DNA of 9,200 nucleotides from QYOJ01 sp964449285 (GCA_964449285.1 CAYUZX010000087.1:1-9200), one strand, 5' to 3'; numbered from the stretch's first letter, positions 1-8,413 are shown. Numbers and translations are program-made. The notes: a model not told the origin generated them from the letters alone.

Positions 1-1
1 C

Positions 2-472
2 AACCTTATCGGCGAATTCGAATGCAAGCTTGACCAGAAAGGACGGGTCATTCTGCCGGCGAATCTAAAAAAACAGATCTCCCCGGAAGCCAAGGATATG
101 TTTGTGATCAACCGTGGATTTGAGAACTGCCTGGTACTCTATCCCATGAACGAATGGAAGCGTATCAGTGCCGAGATCAACCAGCTTAACCTCTACAACA
201 GGAAGAACCGGAATTTCGTCCGGTACTTCTACCGGGGCGCTACCGAGATGACCCTCGACAGCAGTAACCGGCTACTACTTCCCAAAACGCTGATGAGTTA
301 TGCCGGGATCGGGAAAGAGGTGATTCTGTTTGCCTTCTCCAACCGTATTGAAGTGTGGGCCAAAGATAAATACGAACAACTCATGACCGATGAGCCTGAA
401 GACTTTGCAGCTCTGGCGGAAGAGGTCATGGGAAAACCTGAGAGAAAAGAAGAGATCGACGATGTACCATAG
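2..472 (+). CDS. mraZ: MraZ, transcriptional regulator of the dcw cluster (5' end cut by window)
   Basis: MraZ is a DNA-binding protein of the AbrB/SpoVT fold that forms a ring and binds direct repeats upstream of its own operon; those repeats would lie left of this window. The frame is open from base 2, giving 156 residues, close to the family's usual length of about 150, so only a few N-terminal codons are missing. Two swapped-hairpin half-sites are visible: GEFECKLDQKGRVILPA at the left edge and EMTLDSSNRLLLPKTL (bases about 248-295). The second matches the family's DxxGRxxLP signature loosely, with SSNR in place of the usual QGR. The C-terminus is acidic and lysine-rich. The last 11 bases overlap the start of rsmH, so translation of the two is probably coupled. 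The first in-frame ATG (98) is not the real start, because conserved sequence extends to the window edge. Confidence 0.95.
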   Translation, partial: NLIGEFECKLDQKGRVILPANLKKQISPEAKDMFVINRGFENCLVLYPMNEWKRISAEINQLNLYNRKNRNFVRYFYRGATEMTLDSSNRLLLPKTLMSYAGIGKEVILFAFSNRIEVWAKDKYEQLMTDEPEDFAALAEEVMGKPERKEEIDDVP

Positions 473-1355
473 GAGTGTCCTGCTCAACGAAAGCATGGAA
501 GCATTGGCTATCCAGTCCGACGGCATCTACGTTGATGTCACCTTCGGCGGCGGCGGCCACTCCCGGGAAATCTTGAAACGACTGACAACAGGAAAACTCA
601 TCGCTTTCGATCAGGATGCACAAGCCATTGAAAACCGGATTGATGATCCACGCCTCACTATGGTCCACAGCAATTTCAGGCATATCAGGAACTTCCTGAG
701 GCTCTATAATGCCCTCCCGGTGAATGGGATCCTTGCCGACCTTGGTATCTCATCCTGCCAGATCGATAGTGGTGAAAGAGGATTCTCAACCCGGTTTGAA
801 GGAGCGTTGGACATGCGTATGGATAAACGACAGAAAGTGCATGCCGGGCAGATAGTGAATGAATATCCCGAAGCGAGACTCAGGGAGATTTTCAGGAATT
901 ACGGCGAAGTGGATCACCCCGGGAAAGCGGCAGCAATGATCGTTTCGGCCCGAAAAGACCAGCCAATTGAGACAACAGGTGAGTTGGTGGCATTACTGAA
1001 AACGAATGCCGGATGGGGAAAAGAGCACAAATACATGGCCCAGGTATTCCAGGCACTGAGGATCGAAGTTAACCAGGAACTGGATGCACTGAAAGAGTTC
1101 CTGGAACAAAGTGTGGAGGTGTTGGAAACGGGCGGGAAGCTTGTTGTAATCTCCTACCACTCGTTAGAGGACAAACTAGTGAAAAATTTCTTCCGGGCAG
1201 GAAATTGGGGTGGAGAGGTGGAAAAAGACTTTTACGGGAATGCGTTGGTTCCCCTTCAGGTAATCAATCGCAAGCCAATCTCTCCCAATGAAGCAGAGAT
1301 CACAGAAAATCCACGGGCACGAAGCGCCCGGTTACGTGTTGCAAAAAAAATCTGA
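462..1355 (+). CDS. rsmH: RsmH (MraW), 16S rRNA cytosine-1402 N4-methyltransferase
   Basis: This SAM-dependent methyltransferase makes N4-methylcytidine at C1402 (E. coli numbering) in the decoding centre of 16S rRNA. The 297-residue protein has the expected motifs: MYHRSVLLNE at the N-terminus, the SAM loop FGGGGHS (28-34), FDQD (49-52), DLGISS (93-98), RGFS (106-109), DMRMD (117-121), FQALRIEVN (196-204), SYHSLED (231-237) and the C-terminal NPRARSARLR. Length is slightly short but normal. I chose ATG 462 because conserved sequence starts exactly there; an upstream in-frame ATG at 390 would add 24 residues that are only mraZ read in another frame. The gene overlaps mraZ by 11 bases, and ftsL follows after one base. 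No key residue is missing. Confidence 0.97.
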   Translation: MYHRSVLLNESMEALAIQSDGIYVDVTFGGGGHSREILKRLTTGKLIAFDQDAQAIENRIDDPRLTMVHSNFRHIRNFLRLYNALPVNGILADLGISSCQIDSGERGFSTRFEGALDMRMDKRQKVHAGQIVNEYPEARLREIFRNYGEVDHPGKAAAMIVSARKDQPIETTGELVALLKTNAGWGKEHKYMAQVFQALRIEVNQELDALKEFLEQSVEVLETGGKLVVISYHSLEDKLVKNFFRAGNWGGEVEKDFYGNALVPLQVINRKPISPNEAEITENPRARSARLRVAKKI

Positions 1356-1356
1356 A

Positions 1357-1770
1357 ATGAACCAGACAACAGCCACCGTATTTCCGGATGAACTTCAGAA
1401 AGAAGAACGACCGGTTAAGAAGAAAAAACGGATCTCGAAACCGATCCAGAGTCTGCTGGAAGGGGACTTTCTTTCCCGGGAAGGGGTTGTGACGAACTTG
1501 CCCTTCCTAGCCTTCCTGGCCATCATTGCCATCATCTATATAGGTAACACATATTACGCTGAAAAAACGTTCAAGGAGATCGAAGCTACGAAGATTGAGC
1601 TGAAAGAGTTACGCTACCAGTATATCACAACCAAGTCGAACCTGATGTACCTGAGCAAACAGTCGGAAATCGCTGGACGGGCCAAACTCCTTGGGATGAC
1701 AGAGACAAAGGTGCCGCCATACAAGATTTTTTACTCCGGACTAGCACAGTCGGCCGAAAACGAGAAATAG
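1357..1770 (+). CDS. ftsL: FtsL-like division protein, single-pass membrane
   Basis: This small bitopic protein (137 residues) sits where FtsL belongs, between rsmH and ftsI. It has a polar N-terminal tail with a lysine/arginine cluster (KKKKR, 21-25), one membrane span (about 48-67), then a charged helical stretch (about 68-105) that looks like a short coiled coil. This is the FtsL layout, and the Bacteroidota form has its own Pfam family (FtsL_2, as I recall). In known divisomes FtsL pairs with FtsB/DivIC and activates the FtsW-FtsI synthase. The identification rests on topology and position more than on motifs, since FtsL is poorly conserved. The start is taken at ATG 1357, one base after the rsmH stop. 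An in-frame ATG at 1288 would add 23 residues lying inside rsmH. The ftsI start follows after 3 bases. Confidence 0.85.
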   Translation: MNQTTATVFPDELQKEERPVKKKKRISKPIQSLLEGDFLSREGVVTNLPFLAFLAIIAIIYIGNTYYAEKTFKEIEATKIELKELRYQYITTKSNLMYLSKQSEIAGRAKLLGMTETKVPPYKIFYSGLAQSAENEK

Positions 1771-1773
1771 CTG

Positions 1774-3936
1774 ATGGAAGAGGCAAAGAAATCTATCCTA
1801 TTGCGTGTATACCTGGTTTACCTGGGCATTCTCCTCTTTGCCATTGCCATCATGGCCCGGGTAATTTACATACAGTCCTTTGAGAGCTCCGAACTGATGG
1901 AACAGGCAAAGAAACAGGAACTCAGCTGGTTCGATGTGGAAGCTATCAGGGGAAATATCTGTTCGGATGATGGCACCCTGCTGGCAACGTCTATCCCCAT
2001 TTTCGATGTGAGAATGGATGTTTGTACTGACTCGCTGACCGATGAGATCTTCAGACAGAATGTAGATTCACTCGGGTACCGGCTCTCTAAGCTTTTCAAT
2101 GACAGGACGCCCTCACAGTACCGTGATGAGCTTTGGGAAGCCAGGAGGAACAAAGAACGGTACTACCTGATCAAACGCAAGATCACATACCCTGAGCTGA
2201 AAGAGGTGCGAACCTTCCCGATTTTCAAACGGGGAAAATACAAAGGGGGTTTAATCGTGATTCCTCATTTTCAGCGGGAACTTCCTTATAAAGAGCTTGC
2301 CAAACGCACGATTGGTTATGAAAGCACGGATGAATCAGCCCGGGTGTTTGTAGGGCTGGAGGGCTTCTTCAGTCAGGATCTACAGGGTGTGACTGGAAAA
2401 AGGTTGATGCGGAAAGTGGGAAGCGGAACCTGGGTTCCTTTGGATCTTGAAAACCAGTTGGAACCTCAAAATGGGGATGACATCATCACCACCATTGATA
2501 TCAATATCCAGGACCTGGTTGAACGGGCCCTGCTAAAGGAGTTGATTGCCGATAGTGCCGATCATGGCTGTATGGTTGTCATGGAAGTAGCAACCGGTTA
2601 CATCAAAGCCATTGCCAACCTGAAACGGGTAGGCCAAAACCGGTATGATGAGGGGTACAACTATGCAATCGGGGAGAGTTCAGAGCCCGGCTCCACCTTC
2701 AAGCTAGCTTCGTTCCTCGTAGCATTGGAAGATGGCAAAATAGATCTGAATACGCCTGTTGCGACAGGCAATGGGGAAGTGACCTACAGCGGCCAGAAAA
2801 TGTCCGACTCCCACCGGGGAGGTTATGGAACCATCACCGCACGGGAAGTTTTTGAGAAATCAAGTAACGTTGGCACCTCGCAAATCATTGTCAAGGCTTA
2901 CAGTTCCGAACCTCAAAAATACATCGATGGCCTCCACAAACTTGGCATCCAGAATCAGCTGGGATTGCAGATAAGCGGAGAGGGCTGTCCCAACATCAAA
3001 GATACCAAAGACAAACTCTGGTCAAAACTCTCCCTCCCCTGGATGTCGATCGGTTACGAAGTTACCATGACGCCACTTCAGCTGCTGACTTTATACAATG
3101 CCGTTGCCAATAACGGAACCATGGTCAGTCCGCTTCTGGTTAAGGAGATCCATCGTAATGGGCAGGTGGTAACACACTATAAGACGGAAGTTATCAACCC
3201 TGCAATCTGCTCTCCCATCACAATTGTCAAAGCAAAGATGATGTTGCAAGGAGTAGTTGAGAAAGGCACTGCAACCAACATCAGGAACTCCGTGTATAAG
3301 ATCGCCGGGAAGACGGGTACGGCCCAGGTTGCCATGAACAACAAGGGATATGGCAACAAAGGAGGGGCAGTACAGTATAAAGGCTCGTTTGTGGGGTTTT
3401 TCCCTGCCGAAGATCCGAAGTACTCGATGATTGTAGTGATTAACAACCCGAAAAAAGGAAAGTATTACGGAGCTTCCATTGCCGGACCTGTATTCAAAGA
3501 GGTCTCTGATCAGCTGTATGCCCGTCATCCGGAGATCAAGTTCACTGCCTCAAAAGACACAATCTCCCCCATGGCGCCCTCTGCCAAAGCCGGAAAGAGA
3601 AAGGATATCGAATTACTCTACGGGGATCTGGGCATGAATGCAATATCTGACAATCCAAATGCACTCTGGGCAAGACCATTGCTGATTCAGGAAAGTATTT
3701 CACTGGTCACAGAATCTGTCACCCAGGGAATCATGCCTGATGTGACTGGGATGGGACTGAAAGATGCTATATACCTGCTGGAAAAAAATGGATTACGGGT
3801 GACGGTGAAGGGAAAAGGGAGTGTTGTAAGTCAGTCCATTGCCTCCGGGGTCAAAGTGTCTAAGGGAGAAGAGGTATTCATTGAACTGTTTGTCATGTCG
3901 AAACCTAAGCCCAAAGAGGAGAAACCGGAAGCATGA
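1774..3936 (+). CDS. ftsI: FtsI/PBP3-type septal transpeptidase with one C-terminal PASTA domain
   Basis: This class B penicillin-binding protein cross-links septal peptidoglycan from the outer face of the inner membrane. The 720-residue protein has a short cytoplasmic end, one membrane anchor (about 10-33), and a dimerisation/pedestal region (about 50-230) with the usual RGNICSDDGTLLA opening and the GLEGFF element. The transpeptidase domain (about 235-580) has all three active-site motifs: STFK (catalytic Ser307, Lys310), SSN (363-365) and KTGT (513-516). After a linker of about 65 residues comes one PASTA domain (about 653-706, beginning MPDVTGMGLKDAIYLLEKNG), then a lysine/proline-rich tail. 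A PASTA-bearing FtsI is usual in Bacteroidota. The start lies 3 bases after ftsL, and the stop overlaps the murE start as ATGA, a sign of translational coupling. The protein appears complete and functional. Confidence 0.96.
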   Translation: MEEAKKSILLRVYLVYLGILLFAIAIMARVIYIQSFESSELMEQAKKQELSWFDVEAIRGNICSDDGTLLATSIPIFDVRMDVCTDSLTDEIFRQNVDSLGYRLSKLFNDRTPSQYRDELWEARRNKERYYLIKRKITYPELKEVRTFPIFKRGKYKGGLIVIPHFQRELPYKELAKRTIGYESTDESARVFVGLEGFFSQDLQGVTGKRLMRKVGSGTWVPLDLENQLEPQNGDDIITTIDINIQDLVERALLKELIADSADHGCMVVMEVATGYIKAIANLKRVGQNRYDEGYNYAIGESSEPGSTFKLASFLVALEDGKIDLNTPVATGNGEVTYSGQKMSDSHRGGYGTITAREVFEKSSNVGTSQIIVKAYSSEPQKYIDGLHKLGIQNQLGLQISGEGCPNIKDTKDKLWSKLSLPWMSIGYEVTMTPLQLLTLYNAVANNGTMVSPLLVKEIHRNGQVVTHYKTEVINPAICSPITIVKAKMMLQGVVEKGTATNIRNSVYKIAGKTGTAQVAMNNKGYGNKGGAVQYKGSFVGFFPAEDPKYSMIVVINNPKKGKYYGASIAGPVFKEVSDQLYARHPEIKFTASKDTISPMAPSAKAGKRKDIELLYGDLGMNAISDNPNALWARPLLIQESISLVTESVTQGIMPDVTGMGLKDAIYLLEKNGLRVTVKGKGSVVSQSIASGVKVSKGEEVFIELFVMSKPKPKEEKPEA

Positions 3937-5408
3937 AGAAGCTGGAAGAGGTATTAAATGGTGTTGTGGCACGGCAGGTAAAAGGAAGCCAGGATGTGGA
4001 GGTGACCTCACTCCATTTCGACTCACGTATGGCAGAGGCCGGTACGCTGTTTGCAGCCATTCGCGGCACCGTCGCCGATGGGCACAATTACATTGATCAG
4101 GCCATTGTTCAGGGTGCAAATGTGATTCTGTGTGAACACCTCCCCTCACGTTTGTACAATCGTGTCACCTATGTTGTGGTGGAAGATTCGGCATTGGCTT
4201 TGGGATTGATCGCCTCCCGGTTCTATGACAACCCCTCCAATGAGCTGAAACTGATTGGAATTACCGGCACCAACGGAAAGACCACTACCGTTACATTGCT
4301 CCATCAACTTGTTGAAGAACTTGGGAGCAAGGCCGGCCTGATTTCAACCATCAGAAACATGATCCATGAAGAGGTTGTAAATGCAACACATACTACTCCG
4401 GATGCCATTCAGCTCAATCAATTGCTTCGGAGGATGGTGGATGCAGGCTGTGCGTATTGCTTCATGGAAGTGAGCTCTCATGCGATCGACCAGCAACGGA
4501 TATCAGGATTACATTTCGCAGGAGGGGTCTTCACCAACATCACTCACGACCACCTTGATTACCATCAATCGTTCGACAGGTATCTCCGGGTCAAAAAGAG
4601 CTTTTTTGATCAGTTGGCGTCAGAGGCTTTTGCGTTGGTCAACAAAGACGATAAACATGGCATGGTGATGCTGCAGAATTGCGCGGCAGAGAAAACGAGT
4701 TTCGGGCTGACCACCATGGCCGATTTCCGATGCAAAGTGATCGAAAATACTGTACAGGGGCTTCACCTGATGATTGACGGGAAGGAGGTGTGGTTCAGGC
4801 TTATCGGCCGGTTCAATGCTTACAACCTTCTTGCCATATATTCTACAGCGGTGCTGCTGGGGTTGGATAAGACAGCCGTTTTGACAGCCCTGAGCCGCCT
4901 GCATCCGGTTGAGGGTAGGTTCAACTACGTGATCTCCCCCACGCGAATTACAGCTATCGTGGATTATGCCCATACTCCCGATGCATTGCAGAACGTCCTG
5001 GAGACGATCAACGACATCCGTGAAGGAGAGGGAAAACTGATCACTGTGGTTGGAGCCGGGGGAAACCGGGATGCTGCCAAGCGGCCCGTGATGGCTGCCA
5101 TTGCAAGCCAGTTCAGCAACAGGTTAATCCTTACCTCCGATAATCCCCGTTTTGAGGAGCCGGAAGCTATTTTGCAGGAGATGAAACATGGGATTCCAGT
5201 GGCGTATGAGATAAACCTGCTGGTGATCGCCGACCGAAGGGAGGCGATCAGGACTGCCTGTGCGTTAGCCCATCCTGGCGACTATATCCTGGTGGCAGGA
5301 AAAGGGCATGAGCAGTATCAGGAGATCAAAGGAATCAGATACCCGTTTGATGATCAAGCCGTTGTGCGTGAAATCTTCGGGATAAACCAACGTGTCAACA
5401 ATTCGTAA
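3933..5408 (+). CDS. murE: MurE, UDP-MurNAc-L-Ala-D-Glu:meso-diaminopimelate ligase
   Basis: This cytoplasmic Mur ligase adds the third residue of the peptidoglycan stem using ATP. The 491-residue length is standard. The N-terminal UDP-binding domain contains FDSR (29-32) and the segment GTLFAAIRG. The ATPase P-loop is GTNGKTTT (112-119), followed by THTTPDA (152-158), MEVSSHA (178-184), the THDHLDYH region (204-211) and a lysine in YLRVKKSFF (K221) at the position normally carbamylated. The C-terminal domain has HPVEGRFN, VDYAHTPD (343-350) and the DNPRFEEP loop (403-410), whose DNPR is the signature for meso-diaminopimelate rather than lysine. GKGHEQYQ (457-464) supplies a further diaminopimelate contact. 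All motifs are intact, in clear contrast to the MurD remnant downstream. It overlaps ftsI by 4 bases, with mraY 3 bases on. The usual proteobacterial partner murF is not in this interval. Confidence 0.97.
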   Translation: MKKLEEVLNGVVARQVKGSQDVEVTSLHFDSRMAEAGTLFAAIRGTVADGHNYIDQAIVQGANVILCEHLPSRLYNRVTYVVVEDSALALGLIASRFYDNPSNELKLIGITGTNGKTTTVTLLHQLVEELGSKAGLISTIRNMIHEEVVNATHTTPDAIQLNQLLRRMVDAGCAYCFMEVSSHAIDQQRISGLHFAGGVFTNITHDHLDYHQSFDRYLRVKKSFFDQLASEAFALVNKDDKHGMVMLQNCAAEKTSFGLTTMADFRCKVIENTVQGLHLMIDGKEVWFRLIGRFNAYNLLAIYSTAVLLGLDKTAVLTALSRLHPVEGRFNYVISPTRITAIVDYAHTPDALQNVLETINDIREGEGKLITVVGAGGNRDAAKRPVMAAIASQFSNRLILTSDNPRFEEPEAILQEMKHGIPVAYEINLLVIADRREAIRTACALAHPGDYILVAGKGHEQYQEIKGIRYPFDDQAVVREIFGINQRVNNS

Positions 5409-5411
5409 GGT

Positions 5412-6665
5412 ATGCTCTATTATCTATTTCACTATCTGGATACAGCCTTCAACTTTCCCGGTGCTGGGGTATTTCAGTATATCTCTTTCCGGGCAGGGGC
5501 TGCGCTGATCACTTCCCTGTTCATATCTATGATCATAGGAAAACGATTGATTAGGTTCCTTCGGAAAAAACAGGTAGGCGAAGATATCCGTGACCTGGGG
5601 CTGGATGGTCAACAGGAGAAAAAGGGGACTCCAACCATGGGCGGGTTGATCGTCCTGGCAGCCATTCTGGTCCCCACGTTGCTTTTTGCCAAACTTCATA
5701 ATATCTATATTTTGCTGATCCTCATCTCCACTGTTTGGCTGGGCTTTATCGGCTTCCTTGACGACTATATCAAAGTGTTCAGGAAAGATAAAAAAGGACT
5801 GGCCGGAAAGTTTAAAGTGATGGGACAGATCGGATTAGGACTCATCATCGGGTTTACCATGTACTTCAGCGACGACATCGTGATCAAGGAGCGGGTGGAC
5901 CGGCAGGCAGTGGTTAAGTCGGACCAGGTTTTCGGAATGGAAACAGCTCCTGAACAAACGGTCATCTTTAACAAAACGGCGGTCAAGTCGACCAAGACCA
6001 CCATCCCTTTTATCAAAAACAATGAATTTGACTACTCCTCCCTCATCTCCTGGCTGGGAGCCAATGCCAAAAACTGGACCTGGCTGATCTTCATCCCGCT
6101 GGTGATCTTCATCATCAGTGCCGTTTCCAACGGAGCCAATCTCACCGACGGGCTGGATGGGCTGGCAACAGGTACTTCGGCGATCGTTGGTGTCACACTG
6201 GGTGTCCTGGCCTATGTTTCCGGTAATATAATTTTCGCCAACTATCTGAATATCATGTATATTCCGAATACTGGCGAACTGGCAATCTACATCAGTGCTT
6301 TCGTCGGGGCCTGTATTGGGTTCCTCTGGTACAACTCATACCCGGCCCAGGTTTTCATGGGAGACACCGGAAGCCTGGCGCTTGGCGGAGTGATTGCAGT
6401 ATTTGCCATCATGATCCGTAAAGAGATCATGATCCCCATCTTTTGCGGGATCTTTCTTGCTGAAAACCTGTCGGTTGTGCTGCAGGTCAGCTGGTTCAAA
6501 TATACCAAACGGAAATTTGGGGCAGGGCGAAGAATCTTCAAGATGTCTCCTCTTCACCACCATTTCCAAATGCTGGGATATCACGAGTCGAAGATCGTGC
6601 TCCGCTTTTTGATTGTCGGCATCATGCTGGCAGTTTTATCCATTGTAACACTTAAACTCAGATAA
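5412..6665 (+). CDS. mraY: MraY, phospho-MurNAc-pentapeptide translocase (lipid I synthase)
   Basis: MraY transfers phospho-MurNAc-pentapeptide from UDP to undecaprenyl phosphate in the inner membrane, forming lipid I. The 417-residue protein is longer than the roughly 360 of E. coli because of a hydrophilic insertion of about 60-70 residues (about 155-222) before the NGANLTDGLDGLA motif; such an insertion is usual in Bacteroidota. Visible signatures are KKGTPTMGG (70-78), the aspartate pair in FLDDYIKVFRKDKKGL (D117, D118), NLTDGLDGL (243-251), FMGDTGSLALGG (315-326), AENLSVVLQV (350-359) and the histidine cluster SPLHHHFQMLG (379-389). Many membrane segments are evident. The start at 5412 fits the conserved MLYYLFHYLD opening, 3 bases after murE. 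The natural C-terminus is present, so whatever removed the front of murD did not damage this gene. The murD remnant begins 2 bases after the stop. Confidence 0.97.
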   Translation: MLYYLFHYLDTAFNFPGAGVFQYISFRAGAALITSLFISMIIGKRLIRFLRKKQVGEDIRDLGLDGQQEKKGTPTMGGLIVLAAILVPTLLFAKLHNIYILLILISTVWLGFIGFLDDYIKVFRKDKKGLAGKFKVMGQIGLGLIIGFTMYFSDDIVIKERVDRQAVVKSDQVFGMETAPEQTVIFNKTAVKSTKTTIPFIKNNEFDYSSLISWLGANAKNWTWLIFIPLVIFIISAVSNGANLTDGLDGLATGTSAIVGVTLGVLAYVSGNIIFANYLNIMYIPNTGELAIYISAFVGACIGFLWYNSYPAQVFMGDTGSLALGGVIAVFAIMIRKEIMIPIFCGIFLAENLSVVLQVSWFKYTKRKFGAGRRIFKMSPLHHHFQMLGYHESKIVLRFLIVGIMLAVLSIVTLKLR

Positions 6666-6667
6666 CC

Positions 6668-7213
6668 ATGACGCTAGAAGCATTGGCTTTACAAGGACGA
6701 CCTAAAACCTTTTCCTCACTGGCCGCATCAGTGACCTCAAGGGTACTAGAACTGCGGAAAGAGCTGATTAAGGAATCGCTCGGCAGCTCGCAATCTCCAG
6801 AGCACCAGATGGAGTTTGTTGCCAACATCCATGGGATCGAGTTTATCAACGACTCCCGGGCCTGCACCATAAATGCTACCTGGTTTGCCCTGGAGAGCCT
6901 GAACCGGCCTGTAATCTGGATCGCAGGAGGCGCTGACAGGAAAAATGACTATGCAAGTATCAGGGATCTGGTGGAAAAGAAGGTTAAAGCGATCATCCTC
7001 TTGGGGGATTCACAAAATATCCTCGAAGTATTCAACGGTACTGAGATCCCCATAATCCGGGTGACAGAGATGGAAGAAGCCGTGGAGGCCGCCTATTACC
7101 TGGCTAAAAAAGGCGATTGCGTATTGCTCTCACCAGCCTGTCCAAGTTTCGAGATGTATGAAAATTTCGAGGCGCGCGGAGTAGCTTATAAGAATGCCGT
7201 AAAGAACCTCTAG
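6668..7213 (+). pseudogene. murD: MurD remnant: C-terminal domain only, ligase front two-thirds missing
   Basis: MurD normally joins D-glutamate to UDP-MurNAc-L-alanine and is about 440-450 residues long with three domains. Here only 181 residues remain, matching the last part of a Bacteroidota MurD: the tail of the central domain (1-35) and the C-terminal domain (about 45-181). The UDP-binding domain and the P-loop are absent, and nothing resembling them lies between the mraY stop and this ATG, with an in-frame stop at 6653-6655 closing the frame. Recognisable elements are EHQMEFV (45-51), FINDSRACT (59-67), WIAGGADRKNDY (84-95) and LLSPACPSFEMYENFEARG (153-171). Several positions known to contact ligands are changed (see findings). 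Frame and codon use look normal and the gene is tightly packed between mraY (2 bases) and ftsW (5 bases), so it may still be translated. It cannot be an ATP-dependent ligase by itself. It could be a decaying gene or a domain kept for another role; I record it as a pseudogene with that reservation. Confidence 0.85.
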
Positions 7214-7218
7214 GAATA

Positions 7219-8409
7219 ATGCTTGAATTTGTAAGAAATATTAAAGGCGACAAGGTGATCTGGATCATTGTGATCATCCTATCCACCTTTTCACTGCTGG
7301 CCGTATACAGCTCAACTGGATTACTCGCCTATAAGAAGCAGGGTGGGGATACAGAGCATTACCTCATGCGTCAGTTTTTTATCCTCGGTCTCGGCTTCAT
7401 CCTGATGTACCTGATGCACCTGATCAAATACACCTATTATTCCCGGCTAGCCCAGATAGGGCTTATCCTGACGATTCCGCTGTTGCTGGTCACCCTGATC
7501 TCGGGAACCAACTTCAACGAGGCGAATAGATGGCTCACGGTACCCATCATCAACATCACCTTTCAGAGTTCGGATGTCGCCAAACTCTTCCTAATCATGT
7601 ATGTCGCCAGGGTGTTGAGCAAAAATCAGGAACAGATTAAGGAGTTTAAGCATGGGTTTTTGCCGGCCATCCTGCCTGTGATCGTTATCTGTATGTTGAT
7701 CCTCCCTGCCAACTTCTCAACGGCGGCGATCCTCTTTGTTACCTGTATCGTATTGATGTTCATCGGAAGGGTGAACCTGAAATACATCATGGCGCTTGCG
7801 GGAGTTGGAATGGTTGGAATCATCCTGCTGCTCGGGGTTGCCATGGTGGCCCCAAACCTGCTTCCGCGAAGCACCACCTGGAAAAACAGGATCGAAAACT
7901 TCATCGATAAGGACAAAGCTTCAGTGGATGAAAATTACCAGGTTGATCAGGCAAAAATTGCAATCGTCTCTGGCGGTATCTTTGGGAAATCTCCGGGGAA
8001 GAGCACACAACGCAATTTTCTGCCCCATCCTTACTCCGATTTTATCTTCGCCATCATCATTGAAGAGTATGGCACGGTGGGTGGCGTGGTGGTTATGTTG
8101 TTATACCTGATCCTCTTTTTCCGGGTGATCCGGATTGCAAATAAATGTCCGGGCAACTTTGGCGCCCTGCTTAGTGTGGGGATTGGTTTCAGCCTGGTAT
8201 TCCAGGCGCTGATCAACATGGCTGTGGCTGTCAACCTCTTTCCGGTAACCGGACAAACATTACCATTAATCAGTATGGGAGGAACTTCCATCTGGTTTAC
8301 CTGCATCTCCATCGGGATTATCCTGAGTGTGAGCAGACGAATAGAGATTGAGACAAAAAACGGCACAGAGATAGATGTGTTGCGAGAGAATCAACCGGCA
8401 GTGGCTTAA
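7219..8409 (+). CDS. ftsW: FtsW, SEDS-family septal peptidoglycan glycosyltransferase
   Basis: FtsW polymerises lipid II into glycan strands at the division site, working with FtsI in the inner membrane. The 396-residue protein has about ten hydrophobic spans. SEDS signatures are seen in order: EANRWLTVP (101-109), QSSDVAKLFLIMYVAR (116-131), LPANFSTAA (162-170), the catalytic region HPYSDFIFAIIIEEYG (270-285) with Asp274 at the position of the conserved SEDS aspartate, and FPVTGQTLPLISMGGTS (341-357). The NFSTA form in place of the PDLGT of E. coli is, as I recall, common in Bacteroidota. FtsW is chosen over RodA because of its place in the dcw operon beside ftsI and murG; sequence motifs alone would not separate them firmly. 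It starts 5 bases after the murD remnant, and murG starts 4 bases after its stop. It appears intact. Confidence 0.95.
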   Translation: MLEFVRNIKGDKVIWIIVIILSTFSLLAVYSSTGLLAYKKQGGDTEHYLMRQFFILGLGFILMYLMHLIKYTYYSRLAQIGLILTIPLLLVTLISGTNFNEANRWLTVPIINITFQSSDVAKLFLIMYVARVLSKNQEQIKEFKHGFLPAILPVIVICMLILPANFSTAAILFVTCIVLMFIGRVNLKYIMALAGVGMVGIILLLGVAMVAPNLLPRSTTWKNRIENFIDKDKASVDENYQVDQAKIAIVSGGIFGKSPGKSTQRNFLPHPYSDFIFAIIIEEYGTVGGVVVMLLYLILFFRVIRIANKCPGNFGALLSVGIGFSLVFQALINMAVAVNLFPVTGQTLPLISMGGTSIWFTCISIGIILSVSRRIEIETKNGTEIDVLRENQPAVA

Positions 8410-8413
8410 ACAT

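Noticed and set aside
390..461. Upstream start for rsmH at ATG 390
   Set aside because: The extra 24 residues are mraZ sequence in another frame; conserved RsmH begins at MYHRSVLLNE (462).
1288..1356. Upstream start for ftsL at ATG 1288
   Set aside because: It would lie within rsmH and encode RsmH's conserved C-terminus in another frame; ATG 1357 follows the rsmH stop by one base, matching the operon's spacing.
3091..3528. Long reverse-strand open frame opposite ftsI (145 codons)
   Set aside because: It covers the KTGT region of ftsI, has no recognisable domain, and shares codon bias only through the opposite strand.
5409..5411. Absence of murF between murE and mraY as a deletion
   Set aside because: The dcw cluster of Bacteroidota normally lacks murF at this place, so this is expected for the lineage, unlike the shortened murD.
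6600..6700. A frameshift that hides the front part of murD in another frame
   Set aside because: Upstream of 6668 the DNA is fully used by mraY with its natural C-terminus, so there is no room for the missing domains in any frame.
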